Shown here: positions 12,253-23,200 of the stretch, in pieces
Layout of the letters: each line of letters begins with the position of its first letter
How positions within the stretch are numbered: position 1 is the first letter of the stretch
Assembly (NCBI GenBank): GCA_032158125.1
Contig: JASKOT010000045.1
Coordinates: 1 to 64,000, forward strand
Reading direction: 5' to 3'
DNA: 64,000 bases
Origin: Papiliotrema nemorosa
Taxonomy: Eukaryota > Basidiomycota > Tremellomycetes > Tremellales > Rhynchogastremaceae
The notes under the pieces: generated by a model
Seen by the model: the letters and a program-made list of their open reading frames with translations, nothing else
Databases searched by the model: none
Told to the model about the DNA's origin: nothing
Translations under genes and position numbers: made by a program

Positions 12253-14293
12253 ATGCAACCCAATGCTATTGCCATGAACACGGCCTCTGATCGCAGCCTG
12301 ATTCACTCTAGCTCCAACGGCTCGCCAAAGTCAGAAATGACACTCTCGATTGACACAGCCAGCGTCTCTCGCCATTCATCCGTCAGGTCGATACGCGAGA
12401 TACATCCTCAGCCGACACCTTGCGACGAGCCCGATGAGTATTTCGCCCCGAATAGGGACAATCACGGTCATTTCCTCACCCCACAGTCTGTCGAGGGCTC
12501 TCGTAAACGTGTCGCTTCTCTCAGAGTTGACGCTTTCACGTCTCGACAGGGCTCTTCAGATGTGTTGACCACCCCGTCTTCCGCGACATCGTCTCATATC
12601 GGCAACAGCGATAGGTCGTGGGACAGGATTCCCTCTCCCTTACCTACCCCTAAGAAGCTCAGCTCTCCGGAGTCGCTCTTATCATCGAGGGAATGGCATG
12701 TTCGAGATATGACGCCTAGGGAGGATGGAGCGGTATCGCCAGCTTTGAGCAGTAGCAGCAAAACCGATCTCTTCTTCGCATCAAGTCAGAGTGAGATTTT
12801 GCCCACTCCACCAAAACCCATGGCGCGGTCCCCAAACATTGGTCGTGGCCTGCCGAGTCACCTCAAAGGTCATGACAGAGCAGTCAGTCTGCCTGTGATG
12901 CCACCGAAAAGCGACGTCGAGACTCCACACTCACCCCCGCCCCCGCCTATCAATCCGATACGTCGTCCTTTCGCCACGAATGCCTCGTTGGGGACCCCCA
13001 GGATAGTCAGCAACGACATACCGACTGGTCCTCTATCCACCTTGCCTACTTTTCCCGATATCGCGGGCAATGCACCTGTGTCTCGCCCACTTCACACCCG
13101 ACGAGAATCCCAGCAGTTATCAAGAGAGAGTCGAGAGGTCCCCATTGATGCCGCAAAGCTGAACAGCGGCGACGAACTAGTCCCCTCCGACGACGATCGC
13201 CGCTGGCCCGCAGATTCGCAGAAACGCTGGAGACTCGTGCAGCCTCTCGGAGAGGGCGCCTTTTCTTCTGTATGGGCTGCAGAGGAAATCGAATCATCTC
13301 CTGTTCACGTTGCCGCAGTCAAGCTTACCTCGAGGGCGACTTGCGCATCGAACTCTCGGACCAGGATCGCCTTTCTCCGAGAGGTTTCCGTTCTACGCCA
13401 CCTGTCTCATCCGAATATAGTCTCGTTCCTCGCTTCATTCTCAACTTCGACGCATCATTGCCTCGTATTGGAGCGGCTGTCCGGTGGAGAGCTCTTCGAC
13501 CTGTTATCGGATGAGCACAATAGGGAAAGAATAATGATGCCGACTCTTGAAGATGCGTCAGGCGAGTCTATCATGAGGAGAATGTTTGGAGAGCTCGCCC
13601 GAGGAGTCGGATGGCTACACGAAGTCGGAGTGGTACATCGGGACATCAAGCTTGAGAGTAAGTCTTTGTTGAGATTCCGTCTGACATGCAGATATCATTC
13701 TGACGTGTTGCCCCTTCAGCCTAAAACCCACAGCAACCGGGGCTATTCCGCTCGACGAACTCCCGTCACCGCTTGTCAAGCTGACAGATTTCGGCTTGTC
13801 TCGGTTTATCAACCTTGCTTCTCCTTCACTTCAGACGCGGTGTGGCTCAGAATCCTTTGCTGCACCAGAAATCATCATGGGTAGAACGTACGATGGTCGG
13901 GAGACGGATTCCTGGGCCATGGGCGTCGTCTTGTTCGCGTTGATCGCTGGAGAGTTACCGTTTGACGAGCCGGATGAAGGGAGAGGAGAGAGGGAAGAGC
14001 GGAAAAGAAGAATGATGAGGATCGCCAAAGGACAATACACTTGGCCCGACGGAGTGGGAAGTGTCGGTGCTCGATCAGTGGTCGCTCGATTACTGGTTCG
14101 AGATCCAAAGAAGAGGTGTCGAGTTGGGGATTTGTGGGGAGAAGAGTGGATGAATGCGGTAGGCGGGGTCGCGCCGCCCAAAAGTGACCTTTCAGTCGAG
14201 AAGAGTGTATCGAATAGCGGTCGAAGGCGAGTGCTGGATGGGTTCCTGTTGGACGAAGAGGTGGAGGAAGAAGCTCAAACGGAGGCTGTTTGA
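12253..14293 (+). CDS. CAMK-type serine/threonine protein kinase with long N-terminal tail
   Basis: The predicted protein is 668 residues. The first ~310 residues are Ser/Pro-rich and probably disordered. The kinase domain follows: Gly loop GEGAFSSVW, VAIK-type lysine in VAAVKL, and catalytic loop HRDIKLEN. The HRD loop is completed only by removing a 34-nt intron (13658-13691). Next are DFG (LTDFGLSR) and the activation segment CGSESFAAPEI, in which E replaces the usual P in the CGSP-type motif. DSWAMGVVLFALIAGELPFD completes the C-lobe, and the C-terminal tail is acidic. The CGSE motif and an insert between HRDIKLEN and DFG recall the yeast Prr1-type kinases, but I would not name it. The start at 12253 is only 3 bp after the TRM7 stop; downstream in-frame ATGs (12274, 12337) are credible alternatives. 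Confidence 0.85.
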
Positions 14294-14620
14294 GCTGGCT
14301 ACAGTACGCGCATTGTACCCACGGACAATGATACAACCAAGTATAAATTCTCATTACATGGTGTTTAGACTACAGAGATTACATGTGAAATGTACAAATT
14401 TCATGCCGAAGCCTATCATCACTCAGACTAACAAGATGGCGACAGCATCCTCCTTTTCCTCGAAGCCCCAGCGACATGCCATCAAAGGATGTCCATAGCT
14501 CGACCTCTGACATACACATGGCATGTCACTCAATCTGTCTCTTGCCACTGACACTGTATTCCACCCTGTTCCACCGACACGAAACCTTCCCAACCCAGTT
14601 AAGATTGACACATCCTCAAG
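14294..14620. other. Intergenic, kinase 3' side to orphan gene
   Basis: The 327-bp spacer has no coding signal beyond short chance frames. It probably holds the kinase terminator and the promoter of the 14621 gene. Confidence 0.35.
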
Positions 14621-15442
14621 ATGACCTCCCGAGCTACTGCACTAGGTACTGAGTTGCCCTCGACGTGGTCTCATCCTGATACAGGGACTCGTGTATCAAC
14701 GAATGACACTGCTGCAGGTCTCGATCCAGTTCGATCTCCCAAGATCAGTCCCGCTGTCATGCCCAAGACCGACGGATCCGCCTGGCTGCCGAGGATATCG
14801 CCGTCGACGGGGGAGAAGTCTGGCATGGGAGCACCAACAGGATCAAGCAATGACGTTACGGGGGAAGACACACTGAAGACGACAGGTGGGTGGGAAGAGC
14901 GATTTCAAGATCCGGGTCGGACAGTGGGAACAACGCTCGAACCCTTCGCGGGCGGAATTACAGTCGAAAAATCGCTTGGACGGCTCGGACGCGAGGAAGC
15001 CGAAGAGATTCCTCGACGAGACAGCCCTGTCTCCGATGTCTCCGCAGTTCAGCCTTGTCCGGCCTTTTCACACAATTCTGGTTTCTCCAACTCGCTTCCT
15101 CCAGGCTGTTCGGTCATCACAGAAGGAGCTCTTAAGGAAATAGGAAAACTCCTGCACTACAAAGCGTACTCGGAAGCCGTCCATGCGCTATCAGTCTCAA
15201 GCGTTTCAAAAATGTCGACTCAGCCCTTGCCACTCGAGAGTACGGAGAAAGAATCCACGATGGGTGACTATCTCGGCTTGGCCTCCTCTATAGCCAATGG
15301 ACTTGTAATGCAAGCAGCAACGGGATACGTCCTCAGTCACGCCACGGGGCTTTTTGGATCTGCAGTGAGCGCACTGGGGTCCGCCGCAGTCGACAGTCTG
15401 GTCGTTCCAGCCATTAGCGCAGCCACCAGCTTGTTTCGCTAG
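14621..15442 (+). CDS. Hypothetical protein with hydrophobic Ala/Ser/Gly-rich C-terminus
   Basis: A single uninterrupted 273-residue frame begins at ATG 14621. No domain is recognised. The N-terminal ~140 residues are polar, Ser/Thr/Pro/Gly-rich and likely disordered. A predicted helical stretch lies around residues 165-190 (EGALKEIGKLLHYKAYSEAV). The C-terminal ~55 residues are small and hydrophobic (for example YLGLASSIANGLVMQA and VSALGSAAVDSLVVPAI), resembling membrane-inserting or amphipathic helices. The protein ends without a charged tail. The layout (disordered head, small-residue hydrophobic tail) resembles the unknown proteins at 25-30 kb. The codon pattern looks coding, but no function can be assigned. 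Confidence 0.6.
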   Translation: MTSRATALGTELPSTWSHPDTGTRVSTNDTAAGLDPVRSPKISPAVMPKTDGSAWLPRISPSTGEKSGMGAPTGSSNDVTGEDTLKTTGGWEERFQDPGRTVGTTLEPFAGGITVEKSLGRLGREEAEEIPRRDSPVSDVSAVQPCPAFSHNSGFSNSLPPGCSVITEGALKEIGKLLHYKAYSEAVHALSVSSVSKMSTQPLPLESTEKESTMGDYLGLASSIANGLVMQAATGYVLSHATGLFGSAVSALGSAAVDSLVVPAISAATSLFR

Positions 15443-16108
15443 ACGCTTCATCAAGGCGTAGGATGTGTGATCCGGGACCTAGACACCCATAGAAAGTCGT
15501 TCATCTTATTATCCATCATCCGTGTATCTTGCCGTCCTGCTGGTACCCTCATGAGCCCCTGCACATGTTACAGACATGAGGGATTAAACCCTCGAACCTC
15601 CGGGCAACCACAGAGTGGCGAAACCAGTCTGCGAGACCATCCTTTGCGCTTTGTGATACACTTGACAGGTTGATCCTTTCATGACAAGGCCTAGAAAGTC
15701 GCGTTCGATCCCCACAGCCTTCTAGCTGTTTGTCGGGAGAGACGTTTCGGGGCAGATAGGGTAAGTAGACCTCTTGCCACCCTTACTGTGTGCCCATCAT
15801 CCTCTTCTTCTCATTGCACCTCGCTCAGTCATCCTATCACTTTCGACCGCACATAACGACACAGCTGCTTACACTCAAACCTATCGAGCTGGTCCAATAA
15901 GAAGTCCCTAACGGCGGCATACAACCTCACCGCGTCGACTTTTGGCAGGATCAGCTCCCCCGCACCGAGCTCTCACGGATCCTGCCGATCTCAGCTTTGT
16001 CTAAGCTCCCATTGCCCATCTCTGTGCTGTCCAAGCTGCCATACCTCCTTCATCCCATTTTCCACTTTGAAAACTGCATGATAACACACACATACAGTAA
16101 TTCTCTTC
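15443..16108. other. Intergenic region with tRNA-like debris
   Basis: The 666-bp spacer contains, on the minus strand at about 15570-15655, a stretch with tRNA-like words (GGTTCGA and a GAGGG/CCCTC hairpin) but no complete cloverleaf. A TACAGTA motif sits at 16093-16099, just before the next start codon. No coding exon was seen. Confidence 0.4.
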
Positions 16109-17056
16109 ATGTCATTTCCATATGAGGCCGACGGCGGCCACTTTATTCTTCCCGAAGACTACGATGATGACAACGATTCTCTTTACTCTGGAAATCTCTC
16201 CCCTTCCGATTGCGACACGCATATCACATACCCAAGCTCATACGGCCCGGATTGCCGCGACGATGATGGTCTGCAAATGATCCGGTACAATGATCCATTT
16301 CAGACATCTTCAGGGCAGTACGATAATGTCTATCCGCGTGAAGCTCAATACTACCACACCAACCAAACTCCAGATACTTCGGCAGACGCGATGATGCAAT
16401 ACGCACCGCGGACGGGGAATGCAGAACTTGCCGCTCAATTGCATGAACAACAGCAAGATAACACCTACGAAGAAGGATGGCGGGCAGGCCAAGAGGACGC
16501 CGTGAGTCAAAACTTTTCCAATGACGAAAAGCACACGCCGAGCGCCACCTCGAGATTGTCAAAGTTGTCAGGGTATGTGCTGGCGGCCTTGGCTGGCAAA
16601 CTCATCGGGCAAGAGACGGAAGACTTTGTCAAAGCTGTGAGCAGTGCCTTGCTGAAATGGCCGACGAGGATGTTGTCCGACGGTATGCCTCTTTCGGATC
16701 GCATCGCGATGGAAAAGAAAACTGGGGAGATACTCAATCAGCACACTCTCAAGAAATTGCACGCGTCATTGGAAAGGTCACAGAGACCACGATCTCGTAG
16801 TATTTTGAGTTGGTTTGTCGGTAGACGACCCGGACCGAAACGTCGGTCTTCATTTTCGGCTCCAGAACGACCGCCATCGTTAGAGATCGAGGCCAGGCGT
16901 GCGTCATACTCTGATGGCCAAGTCGCTAGGGGGTCAGGGGCGTCTGCTTCGTCAAATTCGGGTTCGGGTTCGGGTTCGGGCTCGGGCTCGGGATCGAGAA
17001 ATGGCTCAGGATCAGGTAGTGGATGGTTCTCATCACTTATCGCCAAAGGTTCGTGA
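16109..17056 (+). CDS. Hypothetical acidic-N / Gly-Ser-repeat-C protein
   Basis: A single 315-residue frame, unrecognised. The N-terminal ~130 residues are rich in Asp, Tyr, Ser and Gln and look disordered. A central helix-forming segment (about residues 135-215) includes LSKLSGYVLAALAGKLIGQE, a moderately hydrophobic helix, then KAVSSALLKWPTRML. The C-terminal third is basic and serine-rich (RSRSILSWFVGRRPGPKRRS), then a (Gly-Ser)n tract at about 16957-17020, ending GSGWFSSLIAKGS. It converges with the fatty acid hydroxylase (56 bp between stop codons). A possible GTGAGT donor at about 16502 suggests alternative splicing, but the unspliced frame stays open. Confidence 0.6.
   Translation: MSFPYEADGGHFILPEDYDDDNDSLYSGNLSPSDCDTHITYPSSYGPDCRDDDGLQMIRYNDPFQTSSGQYDNVYPREAQYYHTNQTPDTSADAMMQYAPRTGNAELAAQLHEQQQDNTYEEGWRAGQEDAVSQNFSNDEKHTPSATSRLSKLSGYVLAALAGKLIGQETEDFVKAVSSALLKWPTRMLSDGMPLSDRIAMEKKTGEILNQHTLKKLHASLERSQRPRSRSILSWFVGRRPGPKRRSSFSAPERPPSLEIEARRASYSDGQVARGSGASASSNSGSGSGSGSGSGSRNGSGSGSGWFSSLIAKGS
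16957..17025 (+). repeat. GGTTCG/GGCTCG hexanucleotide repeat coding (Gly-Ser)n
   Basis: Degenerate TCGGGT-type hexamers encode alternating Gly and Ser near the C-terminus of the 16109 gene. The tract is likely length-variable between strains. Confidence 0.8.
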
Positions 17057-17112
17057 CATTAGAGTGTGATATGCATGAACGTCTATACATCGATGAGGAT
17101 ACGATGTTTGGG

Positions 17113-18465
17113 TCACTTGGTCGCAAGGGGCAGGACAGTGTTGAAGACATAGTCCCAGACCTTGCTGGTGACGCCAAAACCGAGCTCAAAGTCTGAAAGG
17201 TCAGCTGCTGAATCAAAGTAAGGGTTCGAAATCGGGCTTACTCTTGTAATGATGAGCCAAATGGTACCTCTTCATTTCCGCCATGTACTGAGGCAGCTTG
17301 GTGTGGTGTAACGCGTAGTGCATGCAGTCGTAGAGAATGTAGAAGGTGAAGGATCCGGCAATGATACCATTTGCAACGGCCTTGGGGAAGATGAGATGAG
17401 CGAGTTTGGTGAATGGCGTCTCGAGGATGAAAAAGAGAGTGGGAGGCATGACCAATCGCAGTCGGTCCATGGGCAGGTAATGGTGGATACCGTGCAAGAG
17501 GAAGTGAAGCATCATGGCCCAGTTGGCATCGGGGAGATAGTAGTCGACGTGGAAGAGGAAACGGTGCAGGGTGTATTCCAGGATGGTCCAAACGACATTG
17601 CCGACGAGGAAGCTAGCGATGGTCGAGGCGAGAGCAGATGCTGTAGGGACGGGTAGTGAAGCGAACGGAGGGGGCATCTGGAGAAGAGTCTGGGCGGTGA
17701 TGGATCTAAGGGTCAGGGTTGACAATCAGAAGACGAGGAAATCGACTCACTTGTCGGTGAATTGCAACGCTGATAGCGCAAAGAGGAACATTGCAATCGG
17801 ACCCCAAACCATGGGTACAACCCACCATTTGGTTCGCGTCAAACTCTGAGATATCAGACGCACATCAATTTGATAGGGGTCACTGTGACTTACTTCCAGA
17901 ATATCCCACTTGAACAACCTCGCGCTCTCCTTCAAATGTCGAGGATTGTGGACCTGTGAGAGGTAATACTCCTTGGTCCATGGTGCAGTCCACACTTGGA
18001 TGAGTAGGGGTTTCGACAGATCAAGGAATTTGTTTCGGTTGAAGTCTGCCAGACAGTCTGTCTCGTCTGGGTGAAAGTCTTCTCGTGGAACCCAGTCTAC
18101 CCATCAGCGAGAGACTTCGAACGTGGTCGCAATCGGCAACGCACCTTCCGACACAATCTTCTCGTCGCCTCCGAGTTCTCCAACTTTGTAATCCTCCAAC
18201 ATCTCGTATGCCGATCGTGAATGAACGTGCTCTTCCTCGCTCCCCATGATAGCCCCTACATCCTGACCGGCATACTTCATGACGATGTCGTCTCCTCCTG
18301 GGTGATCGGGAAGAAACTGGGTGATATCATAAACGTTGCCTCGATAGGATACGTAGCATGAGGTTCGCGTGGCATCTGAGAGTCAGCCTCGATTCGTTCT
18401 GCATGTGTAAGATGCTCACGGTGTGCGAGATCGGCGATGGCAAAGATGCGTTGTTGCTTGGACAT
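17113..18465 (-). CDS. SCS7: Sphingolipid fatty acid 2-hydroxylase (Scs7/Fah1)
   Basis: This ER di-iron enzyme 2-hydroxylates the very long acyl chain of ceramides. The start at 18465 gives MSKQQRIFAIADLAHH. After an intron comes a cytochrome b5 domain with the haem motif DHPGG (GNVYDITQFLPDHPGGDD). Membrane helices and the full set of histidine boxes follow: HRFLFH, HGIHH, HYALHH and HLAHHYK. The last exon reads NFELGFGVTSKVWDYVFNTV and ends PLATK with TGA at 17115-17113. About six short introns are used; the one before the last exon joins AAG-A to AC-TTT. The architecture (b5 plus hydroxylase in one chain) matches the fungal/animal family exactly. Confidence 0.93.
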
Positions 18466-20227
18466 GGTTGGTATTGGTGGCGAGTAGGGTTGTGCTCGAT
18501 CTTTGACTTTGCAGACGGTAAAGGGTTGGGTGTGCGAAAGGAGTGTGCAACAATGATGATATTATAGATATGTCTAGAGTGGAATGTGAGGCTGCAGTGG
18601 TGAGAGTAGGAGATGCCTAGGGGAGGTATCGATGGTGTCGAGTATCGAGTGAAGATGGGTCGAGGGGGTCGAACAAGTGGAAAAACAATGGATCAAAACA
18701 CACGTCGCCTGGAGAAAAGCGGAGAGTGGACGTCATCTCCGCGGGTGGCAAAATGGGAAACATCGTCCTTCCCCAACTCCCCTTCGGCATCCCCTATGCA
18801 TGGGTCTGGCTTTCGAGTTGATTCGGTGTTTGCCAGAGATCTGCTGTGTATGGCTCATGGCTCGTTATGCTGTCAAAGATGTGGCTTTTTGGTTGGGTTG
18901 CTATTTGTGACGGTTGCTCTGTTGTGCTGCGACTTGCCGCTGCTACCCCAGACCCCATGCACCTGGGGACCCGCCCCTCGCCTTCTTCGGGAAACACGCC
19001 ATGATGATTACGTTATCAAGAGAGAGAGAGGCGGTGGGGGGGAATGGAGGAAGGAATTACCGGATCGAGTCGGAGAGAGGGGTGTTCTCTTCCTCTCCCT
19101 TTGCAGCGTCTGCGTCTGCTACCCCCTTCTTCATGTACAAAGCGTGACAGCAGACTCATGAGGTGTCGCAGAACAGAGATCAAGGGGGCAAAGCAAGAAG
19201 AACACGCTGTGGATGTGATGTGCATGCAGTAGAAGAAAAGAAGAACAAAGTGGTTGCATACGCGGGACGGGGGGCATTCGCTGAGAGAGAGCGAAACTAT
19301 TGTTTCTTTTACCCCACAATGCCATTATCCATACAGTAGATCTGGCACCTTGACTCTTGCTCTCGACTCCTCATCTCTGTCCGTCGAGCATCCATCACCT
19401 TCTCGTCGGCTCGTGTTTGTACATTACCGTCTGTGCATCAAAGACCCCTCAATTCACGTGTCCAAGGCGACGGTCAAAGGGAGCGCTTCCTGATTCATCA
19501 CCATCATCGCCCCGCCCACCATAAGAAAGCTCATCCGACCTGGATCCACTCGCGTCGACACTGGCATTCGTTCAGCGCACGGTGGCCGAATTCCGTTCGA
19601 GGATAGCATAGCCAGGCTCCTTCTTCAATCCTTTGACGAAAGCGACGATACGATACGCAACCACATCTCCGAACGACCGGACACTCTCTTTCTTCCCCCC
19701 CCACCCGGTGTGCGCACGACCATACCTATTTGACGCCACCCTTCAGTCCTCCCAACCTGCAACACTTCGAGACGACTTCATCCTTTGTGCGATTCTCTGA
19801 CGCATCGTAACGTCTTCGAGGGTTTTGGCATCAGGGAGACATCATTTCAGCGGGACAGGGAGTAGGGGGCTTATTAGACCGGTTTGGTGGAATCGATCAG
19901 TCTCGACGTGACCACCATTTCGATCTTGCCTGAAGGCTGGACTTCACTGTCATAAGTCTCCTTCGGTGAGTCTTGCTCAAACCATCAATAACATCGGACC
20001 TCTACACCTTTGTGTGTCCACTCGGTCGGCTGCCTTTTGCGCTTCAGGCCTTTTGTGGTCAGGCTGATTAGTCAGTACTGTCAAGTCTCGCCTGCCCGGG
20101 TGTATCGTTGTCAGACTACGAGTAAAGTGGAACCTGTCTTCTCCCAGTACGTCACCCCGGCCGACTTTCTTCCAATCTCAGAAGGAGCACTAATACACAG
20201 CTTCTCGTATCTTCCACCCTCGTTGCC
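18466..20227. promoter_or_regulatory. Long divergent regulatory region, SCS7 / SWI1-like
   Basis: 1.76 kb lies between divergent start codons, the longest gap in the window. No conserved coding exon was found. Pyrimidine-rich tracts run from about 19330 to 20220. A good donor (GTGAGT at 19966) with CAG acceptors near 20114 and 20143 suggests a spliced long 5' UTR for the plus-strand gene. A TACAGTA word is at 19332-19338. Confidence 0.4.
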
Positions 20228-23200
20228 ATGTCCAACAACTTTACAGGCACGATGAATCCCGCACAGTTTAATCCTGCCTTGCTCGAGGCCATGAATCTGG
20301 CCCAAGCGCAAGGCAGTATAGGAGCCAATGGCAGCGTCAATAAAGCCGCCTTCGCAACGTTTCACCAAGCCTTCCAACGTTTGCAGTCCCAGGAGAGTCA
20401 GAAACAGGATCAACAGCGCTTAGGAATACCGCAATCTGGCGGTCAACAGGGCGGTCAATCGCAACAGCAGCAACAACAGCAATTCCTGCAGATCATGCAA
20501 CAGGCCGGTATGTTACCCAACAACCAGTCGAACGAGAACATCAACTTCAACATGGCGATGCTGCAGCAGCAAGCGGGGAACCAAGGTGGAATGCAGGGGA
20601 TGGACATGGCCAGTCTGGCCAACATGGCTCAGAATGGATTAAATGTCCACTCTCAACAGCAGGGATTGAATCTGCCTGGTATGCTGGATGAGCAAGGGAG
20701 GCGGCAAATGCTGCAAAAGTGAGTATCGCTGATTCATCCCGATCCGCTCTGACTGATAGCAGTATGCTCTCTCAGCAGGTGCAGAATCAGCCTCAGCAAC
20801 AGCATAATCTCCAACAACAGTATCAACCACAACAGCAGCAGCCTCAGCAACAGTCTCAGCAGCAACAACCCATGATGCAGCAGACCCCGCAGATGCAGTC
20901 AATGCAGCTCAACTTTGCCAACGCCCCGGTCGCCAACAGCGCACAAATCCGCGATTTCATACAGAAGAATCCAGAAGTGATAGCACAGATCAACCGTCGG
21001 CATCCGGACAACCAACAGGCCATCCGCAACGAGCTGTCTCATATCATCAATGCTACGCAGAATATGGGCATGCCTACACCACAGACTCAACACAATCTTC
21101 AGCAGCTGCCACCGCAACAACCCGTTCCACAATCCCAGCAACAACAACCACAGCCCCTCCCCGACCAGCAGCAACTGCGGCAGCCTCCATTCAACTACGA
21201 CACTTCGCAAATACCGCAGAATTACCTTCTTGCTAACCAGTCGATGGCTCAAATGCAACGTCCCAGTCCGCAGATACAACATCAGAGGCTACCATCCAAC
21301 GACCAATTTCAACTGCAGGCGATGCAAAATCAGATGAATTCGATTCCGGTGATAGATCCAAAGCAGATGGAAGCAGTTCGTATTTTCCCGGTTTTTGCGA
21401 GATGTGGCTAATATGTAGCTGCAGGCTATGAAAGCAGCACAATCGCGGGGTGGGCTCGTCACACCGCAGATGTCGGCGAATAACCTCCCCATTGTCTCCC
21501 CTCAAGCGACCCTCCTATCTTCCGGACCACAACAGCTGAGCCTTGGCGGCATGACGCCTCAAATGCAAAATCAACAACTGCAGATGATGCCCCAACCACC
21601 GAGCATGCAGCAGAACGGTCAAATGCAGCCACCTCCACCTGTACGCACCGCGTCGCAGTCGCAAATGTCGCAGATGCAGGGCGGACCTCCCGGACCTTCG
21701 AAAGCGACCGCCGCGACCGATGTACAGGGAATGATGCAGGCCTGGGGAGATAGTCAGCTGTCGAAGAGTACGAATGCCCTGGTTGCGAAGATTCAAAACT
21801 ACGTCCTTCAGAATCCAGCTTCATCCTCTGTAAGTGGTCGGTCGAGCGGAGGTTTCAGCAAAAGCTGATTGTGTAGGCCGCACACGATGACTCAAAATTC
21901 CACCTTCTATTGATAATAGCGGAGTGGAAGAGGCGTAACAAAGACCCCCCCGCCAACGCTCTTCAGTGTGCGGGGCAAGCTCTGGGTAATCCGCAGTTGG
22001 TAGGGCAACTCGTTGGTGCAGATTGGTCGACGCTCGCCAATTTCGCTAAACAGCGCATGGACGCTGCCGTCGTGCAGGCCAAAGCCGAGAACGGACAAGC
22101 TGGGCCATCGTCTGCGGTCTATAACACCGGATCTCAGACGAATCCAATTGAGATTATCACACCGACGATGAATGGGTCGAATCAGCTTCCGACTCCCCTT
22201 GGACTCGCCGACCCTGCGTTCCAAACACCGCAGAACCAGATCAGCGTGCCCACTTCTGCACCCGGCAATGACCGCCAAGGCAATCAGCAGATGCCGCAAC
22301 GGCCGCCGCAGCAACAAATGCAGCCTCAACAACCCGTCGGTCAACAGCAAAGGCAGCCTTCCGGGCAGTTGTCTCGGATGCAGCTGCCACAGGTCACACC
22401 ACAGCAACAGCAGCAAGCGCAGGAGTGGCTTCAGCAGCAGCAGCAACAACAGCAGCAGCAGCAGTCGTCGTCTTCCCAAACCCCAAGTGCACAGCAACAA
22501 CAGCTATTTCAGCCTAATGCATCAGGATCGACGCCATCAACAGCGCAAAAGACAAAGCCGTGGACGTCTATGGATTTTAAATCGGAGCCGATACCCCTCA
22601 AAGAGGAGCCGTTTTGGGCATATCTCGGGCAGATGCACTTGAAGCGGACAGAACCGTTGGCTCCGCCTATGATCGATGGTCGTCCTGTCAACCTGTATTT
22701 CCTTTTCAGCCTTGTTCATCGCAACGGAGGGTCTGCAAAGGTGCAACTCCTTTAGCTCAAATCGAATGATACACTGACAATCAGGTCGCGAACAACTTGC
22801 AGATGTGGACTTATATGGGTGGATACCTGGGCTTCGGAACCGAGCAAGCTGAGCCTGGTCAACCATCCCGATCCTCGCCTCAGGTCGCGCATCAGCTGCA
22901 ACAGCTGTATCAGCAATATCTGCAAGGTCTCGAAGACATGTTCTACGGCAAACTGTACAAAGACAGACTAAAGGCAGCCGCGACGCAGGTCTCGACGCCA
23001 ACAGCGCAGATTGCTCAACTGCCAATTCAGAACACGTCATCCAGACCCATCCTTCCGCCTGGAGCTCAAGGCATGTCGGCACAATTCCTCGATGCCGTCT
23101 CGAAGATACCCACCGCCAATTTGACCGAGAGTCAGAAGAGGACATTAGAAGAGGCGCGCAGGCAATCGTTCTCGTCGCAAAACGGTGGACCGACCCCACA

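Noticed and set aside
15570..15655. Possible tRNA on the minus strand
   Set aside because: It has a GGTTCGA word and a GAGGG/CCCTC hairpin, but the loop is 6 nt, no acceptor stem pairs, and no anticodon arm could be drawn.
21907..22500. 197-codon Leu-rich minus-strand frame
   Set aside because: It is the antisense of CAG/CAA repeats in the SWI1-like gene (CTG read as Leu).
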